Assembly: GCA_022447625.1 (NCBI GenBank)
Contig: JAKVAX010000010.1
Location: 1 to 64,000, forward strand
DNA from: Flavobacteriales bacterium
GTDB lineage: Bacteria; Bacteroidota; Bacteroidia; Flavobacteriales_D; Sanyastnellaceae
Reading direction: 5' to 3'
DNA length: 64,000 bases
Shown piece by piece: positions 61,051 through 64,000 of the stretch. The notes under the pieces were generated by a model, which did not search any database, was not told the origin of the DNA, and saw nothing but the letters and a program-made list of their open reading frames with translations. How positions within the stretch are numbered: the stretch's first letter is position 1; each line of letters starts with the position of its first letter. Both the position numbers and the translations under genes were made by a program.

Positions 61051-62064
61051 TTAGAAAGCCCAGCGGGCAGTTGGGGCATTCCCTAACTCGCCGTATTTCT
61101 CGGCTAGAAATAGCTGGAGTCCGGCAATGCCAATCATGGCCGCATTGTCTGTGCAGTAGCTGAAGTCGGGGATAAAGGTCTTCCAGCTGTTTTCGTCTCC
61201 CAATTCCTGGAAACGTTGGCGCAATTCACTGTTTGCACTCACACCACCCGCGAGGGCGAGCGTAGAGATCTGTTGTTGCTCAGCTGCTTGTTTGAGGCGA
61301 TTGAGGAGGATTGAGACAATCGTGTACTGTACAGAAGCGCAAATGTCGGCTATGTTCTCATTCACAAAATCGGGCTCTTCCTTAACGGCATCTCGAAGAA
61401 AGTAGAGCACAGCTGTCTTCAAACCGCTAAAGCTGAAGTTGAGCCCGTCAGTCTTCGGATGCGAGAACTTAAAGCGCAATGGATCTCCATCTTTGGCGTG
61501 CTTGTCGATCAATGGCCCACCTGGATAAGGCAGTCCCATGATCTTGGCAATTTTATCGAAAGCCTCTCCAGCTGCGTCATCTATGGTTTCTCCGATGACT
61601 TCCATTTGAGTGGTTTCACGCACAACCACCAGTTGGGTATGTCCGCCACTCACCGTTAAACATAGCATTGGAAGTTCAGGAAGCGGAGCGTTCCCATCGT
61701 CGATAAAGTGAGCCAGAATATGCGCATGCATGTGATGCACTTCAAGCAGTGGAATATCAAGCGCCAATGCTAAACTTTTTGCAAAGGAAGCTCCCACGAG
61801 CAAGGATCCAAGAAGGCCTGGCCCTCGGGTGTAAGCAATGGCATCAAGCTTATTCTTGTTCACTCCTGCCTTGATCAACGCAGCATTTACGACGGGGAGA
61901 ATATGCTTCTGATGCTCTCGACTGGCCAATTCAGGTACCACTCCGCCATAGAGTTCATGTACTTCTTGGTTGGCCACCACGTTGCTCATCACTTCGTTTC
62001 CGCGTAAAACGGCGGCAGAGGTATCATCACAACTAGATTCAATGGCGAGAATAAGCGGTTGCAT
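61051..62064 (-). CDS. tsaD: tRNA threonylcarbamoyltransferase TsaD
   Basis: A 337-residue cytoplasmic enzyme that, with TsaB and TsaE, puts the threonylcarbamoyl group on A37 of ANN-decoding tRNAs. The ASKHA fold opens with ILAIESSCDDTSAAVL; the metal histidines are in MHAHILAHF (about 111-115); LALAGGVSANSELRQRF and SYCTDNAAMIG are the nucleotide-binding parts. Length is normal. It follows tamB in opposite order on the minus strand with 104 bases between; universal and probably essential. Confidence 0.96.
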   Translation of the reverse strand: MQPLILAIESSCDDTSAAVLRGNEVMSNVVANQEVHELYGGVVPELASREHQKHILPVVNAALIKAGVNKNKLDAIAYTRGPGLLGSLLVGASFAKSLALALDIPLLEVHHMHAHILAHFIDDGNAPLPELPMLCLTVSGGHTQLVVVRETTQMEVIGETIDDAAGEAFDKIAKIMGLPYPGGPLIDKHAKDGDPLRFKFSHPKTDGLNFSFSGLKTAVLYFLRDAVKEEPDFVNENIADICASVQYTIVSILLNRLKQAAEQQQISTLALAGGVSANSELRQRFQELGDENSWKTFIPDFSYCTDNAAMIGIAGLQLFLAEKYGELGNAPTARWAF

Positions 62065-62263
62065 GGCGCAAAGATAGATTTATGCGTGCTAATGGGCGAA
62101 ATGGCTCTAGGACGGGTCAAGATTCGATGAGTATGACGAAGAATTTGGGTGATAACTCATACGCGACATGTTCGTACGAAGTGATTGATCAAGACGACTT
62201 TATTCTCTAGACTGGGGTGTTTGGATTCTCGAAAGGGGAGTGTGTCTCGTTTGGGTTGGAAGA

Positions 62264-62293
62264 ATAAAAAAATGGGAGCTTGCACCCCCATTT
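62264..62293 (-). terminator. Rho-independent terminator after the AHSA1 gene
   Basis: On the minus strand AAATGGG...CCCATTT arms with GC base pairs inside, followed by seven T residues. It lies 28 bases after the AHSA1 stop. Confidence 0.8.
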
Positions 62294-62320
62294 CCTTGCT
62301 TAGTTCAACTCAACTAATCT

Positions 62321-62740
62321 CTATGCTTCACTAAATTCTTCTTCGAGCACAAATTGCTCGAGTGGTTCCCAGTACGTTTTTCGCCAGGCTTCTGTTAACC
62401 AACCATCACATGATTCAGGCACTCCCAGTTGGTTGAGGGAAATACGTGTTCCACCGTTTTCTAGTCGTTCTAGTGTAAGATCAACGATGGTGTAATGATT
62501 CTTCGGGAAACGGCGATGGGTCCAGGCTAGGATGATGCGCTTGTTCTTCATCAATCGGATGAAATATCCTTGGTGATTGTTATTACAGAACGCGAAGTTT
62601 CCACCTTCTCTAGCGTCGATCGTTGCCGACTTGTTTGTAAACGCCGAATGCGTGGTTTCGTCTAGAAGTAGGTCGTAAATATCTGATGGACTGGCTTTTA
62701 CTTCGACCACCTGAAAGATGTTTTCCGTCTTTAACTTCAT
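62321..62740 (-). CDS. AHSA1/SRPBCC-domain protein
   Basis: A 139-residue small protein with the activator-of-Hsp90-like START fold: IFQVVEVKASPSDIYDLLLDETTHSAFTNKSATID, then GYFIRLMKNKRIILAWTHRRFPKNHYTIVDLTLE and a C-terminal helix (WLTEAWRKTYWEPLEQFVLEEE). Bacterial members bind small hydrophobic ligands; the ligand here is unknown. ATG at 62738-62740. It ends at a terminator and is preceded by a repeat-rich gap. Confidence 0.86.
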   Translation of the reverse strand: MKLKTENIFQVVEVKASPSDIYDLLLDETTHSAFTNKSATIDAREGGNFAFCNNNHQGYFIRLMKNKRIILAWTHRRFPKNHYTIVDLTLERLENGGTRISLNQLGVPESCDGWLTEAWRKTYWEPLEQFVLEEEFSEA

Positions 62741-62880
62741 AATCCAAAGGTTCGATTAGGTCGAAGTTAGAAAACGATTTCAGGAATAACCAAGAAATAA
62801 CGTTAAGCTTGTCCACAATTCGATGGGAACATTTTTCAAAGCCACGAATGAGGGGGAAGTGTGGTTGAATCTTCCTTATT

Positions 62881-63007
62881 GGTGGACGGTGGACAGAGAT
62901 CTATTCTTGATCAGTGAAATTTGTGTTAATCAGAAAGGAGACATGTGTACAGACTCGGAAGTGAACTAAGTAATTGTCTGTTCACAGTCCACAGTCCACT
63001 GTCTACC
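62881..63007. repeat. Facing TGGACGGTGGAC words after the second helicase
   Basis: GGTGGACGGTGGACAG (62881-62896) faces CAGTCCACAGTCCACTGTC (62985-63003) as an imperfect inverted repeat, just after the helicase stop. Gap-specific simple word. Confidence 0.6.
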
Positions 63008-63009
63008 AT

Positions 63010-64000
63010 TTAATACCCGAAATGGCGTCTCACCGAAGTCTCCAACTTACGTCGGTACTCTTGTTGAAGCCATGTCAGGTAGCTCTCTGTGGTCTTGGAG
63101 ATGCAGTAAGAGTAGTGCTTTACGCGGTATTCAATATCTTTCTCTAGGAGTTGAATCAATTCAAGACCGTCCCAAAGATCTTCACTATTTTCGACCACCA
63201 TACGCTTGTGATCTTCGATGCAGGCATCAATCACCTCACGTGGACGAGCACCGTCTCTTGTCAGTTCTACGTACTTCTCTTTTACGTTAAAGGTGCCGAT
63301 CTCAGAATTCTTGAATTTCTCACGAAGCTCTTTTGGCATTTCGTAAACAAACTCCTTTTCAATCTCTTCGTCTGAATACAGACCGTCAATGAATGAGTTA
63401 GGCGCTCGGAAGATCTCTTGCCAATTGATATGGCTGTCCCATAATCCGAAACGACGTGCGTTGTTACCCAAGTCGATGATATGAAAGTCTTTCTTCTTAG
63501 GTAGCACACGAGAACCACGTCCGATCATCTGGTGGTACAATGTCAATGACTTTGTGGCGCGGTTTAGAATCACAGTGCGTACTTCCGGTTCATCAAATCC
63601 AGTAGTCAGGATACTTACTGACGAAAGAATCGCATCCGGTTTCTCTCGGAACCATGTCAGGATTTCTTCACGTTCCTTTTCAGAGTGCGTGTTGTCAAGG
63701 TGCTTACATTCGTAACCCGCCTCGTTAAACAAGGCATTGACTTGCTTTGAGGTATTGATTCCGTTATTGAAGATCAACGTCTTGGTTCCTTTGGCCTTTT
63801 CTTCATAGGCATAGAGTAGCTTCTCTTGCATGAAGTAGTTACCATAGAGTCTCTCTGAAGACGAAACCGTGTAGTCACCGTTGATACCCACCTTCAATGA
63901 ACGAAGGCTTACATCGTAGCTGTAACTATGTGCTTTCGCGAGGAAACCACGTTCAACCAAGCTCTTGATCGACTCACCCACGATCAACTCATGGTAATTG
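63010..64000 (-). CDS. DEAD/DEAH-box helicase, C-terminal half (runs off the window)
   Basis: At least 330 residues of the second RecA-like domain of a superfamily 2 helicase, open at the window edge. Visible parts: LIFNNGINTSKQVNALF (motif IV region), LSSVSILTTGFDEPEVRTVILNRATKSLTLYHQMIGRGSRV (motifs V and VI; arginine finger in GRGSR), HIIDLGNNARRFGLW, and a C-terminal helical extension. Frame continues beyond position 64000, so the annotated start is artificial. Probably related to the UvrB/Res type; function cannot be assigned without the N-terminal half. Confidence 0.85.
   Translation of the reverse strand, partial: NYHELIVGESIKSLVERGFLAKAHSYSYDVSLRSLKVGINGDYTVSSSERLYGNYFMQEKLLYAYEEKAKGTKTLIFNNGINTSKQVNALFNEAGYECKHLDNTHSEKEREEILTWFREKPDAILSSVSILTTGFDEPEVRTVILNRATKSLTLYHQMIGRGSRVLPKKKDFHIIDLGNNARRFGLWDSHINWQEIFRAPNSFIDGLYSDEEIEKEFVYEMPKELREKFKNSEIGTFNVKEKYVELTRDGARPREVIDACIEDHKRMVVENSEDLWDGLELIQLLEKDIEYRVKHYSYCISKTTESYLTWLQQEYRRKLETSVRRHFGY

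Overview
The window looks like a chromosome segment of a marine Bacteroidota, most likely order Flavobacteriales (Cryomorphaceae-like; inferred from gene families, not from a marker tree). The basis is secreted proteins with FG-GAP/UnbV, SprB-type and type IX secretion (T9SS) C-terminal domains, a green-type proton-pumping proteorhodopsin next to a Blh carotene dioxygenase, DUF5777 and DUF5117/5118-like families, weak Shine-Dalgarno sites and moderate GC. No rRNA, tRNA, CRISPR array, integrase or transposase was recognised.

Layout. 0-14 kb, all on the minus strand: a methyltransferase and a DUF1801 protein, then four long paralogous secreted FG-GAP/UnbV/SprB proteins with a penicillin-acylase-family hydrolase lying between the third and fourth. 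14-19 kb: a clpS / M48 protease / truncated haemoglobin operon, a LytTR regulator with a degenerate receiver, and a prolyl oligopeptidase lipoprotein. 19-26 kb: a TPR/PD40/OmpA/DUF1573 envelope protein, a YopX-like protein, a stretch of decaying genes (pirin-like, TPM-like), a thioesterase, the rhodopsin and blh pair, and a broken DUF2233 gene. 26-31 kb: a large helicase with a membrane-spanning C-terminal part, a small unknown gene, and a Crp-type regulator coupled to a Schlafen/AlbA_2 protein. 31-35 kb: a c-type cytochrome / beta-barrel / glycosyltransferase operon and a frameshifted redoxin. 35-46 kb: glnS, small SRPBCC and YkuK-like genes, a broken four-helix-bundle gene between mirror-image simple repeats, a papain-like peptidase, a TrpB2-type synthase, a zinc metalloprotease and a cupredoxin protein. 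46-64 kb: YbaB, a GT87 glycosyltransferase, msrA, a SulP transporter, a TerB/J-domain protein, a LemA/TPM/TPM operon, htpG, tamB, tsaD, an AHSA1 protein and the C-terminal half of a second helicase.

The strongest unexplained signal is a short palindromic word, TTCCGCGCTAGCG (often extended to TTCCGCGCTAGCGAAA). It occurs exactly 11 times in 64 kb on both strands, almost always inside genes and always in a frame that avoids a stop codon; near-copies and longer-stem relatives lie between genes. It behaves like a genome-wide signal word (compare cyanobacterial HIP1 or DNA-uptake sequences) rather than an inserted element. A second pattern is a set of gene-end regions each carrying its own low-complexity word, often as two mirror-image arms. 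A third is an unusual number of freshly broken accessory genes (about seven) among intact housekeeping genes.
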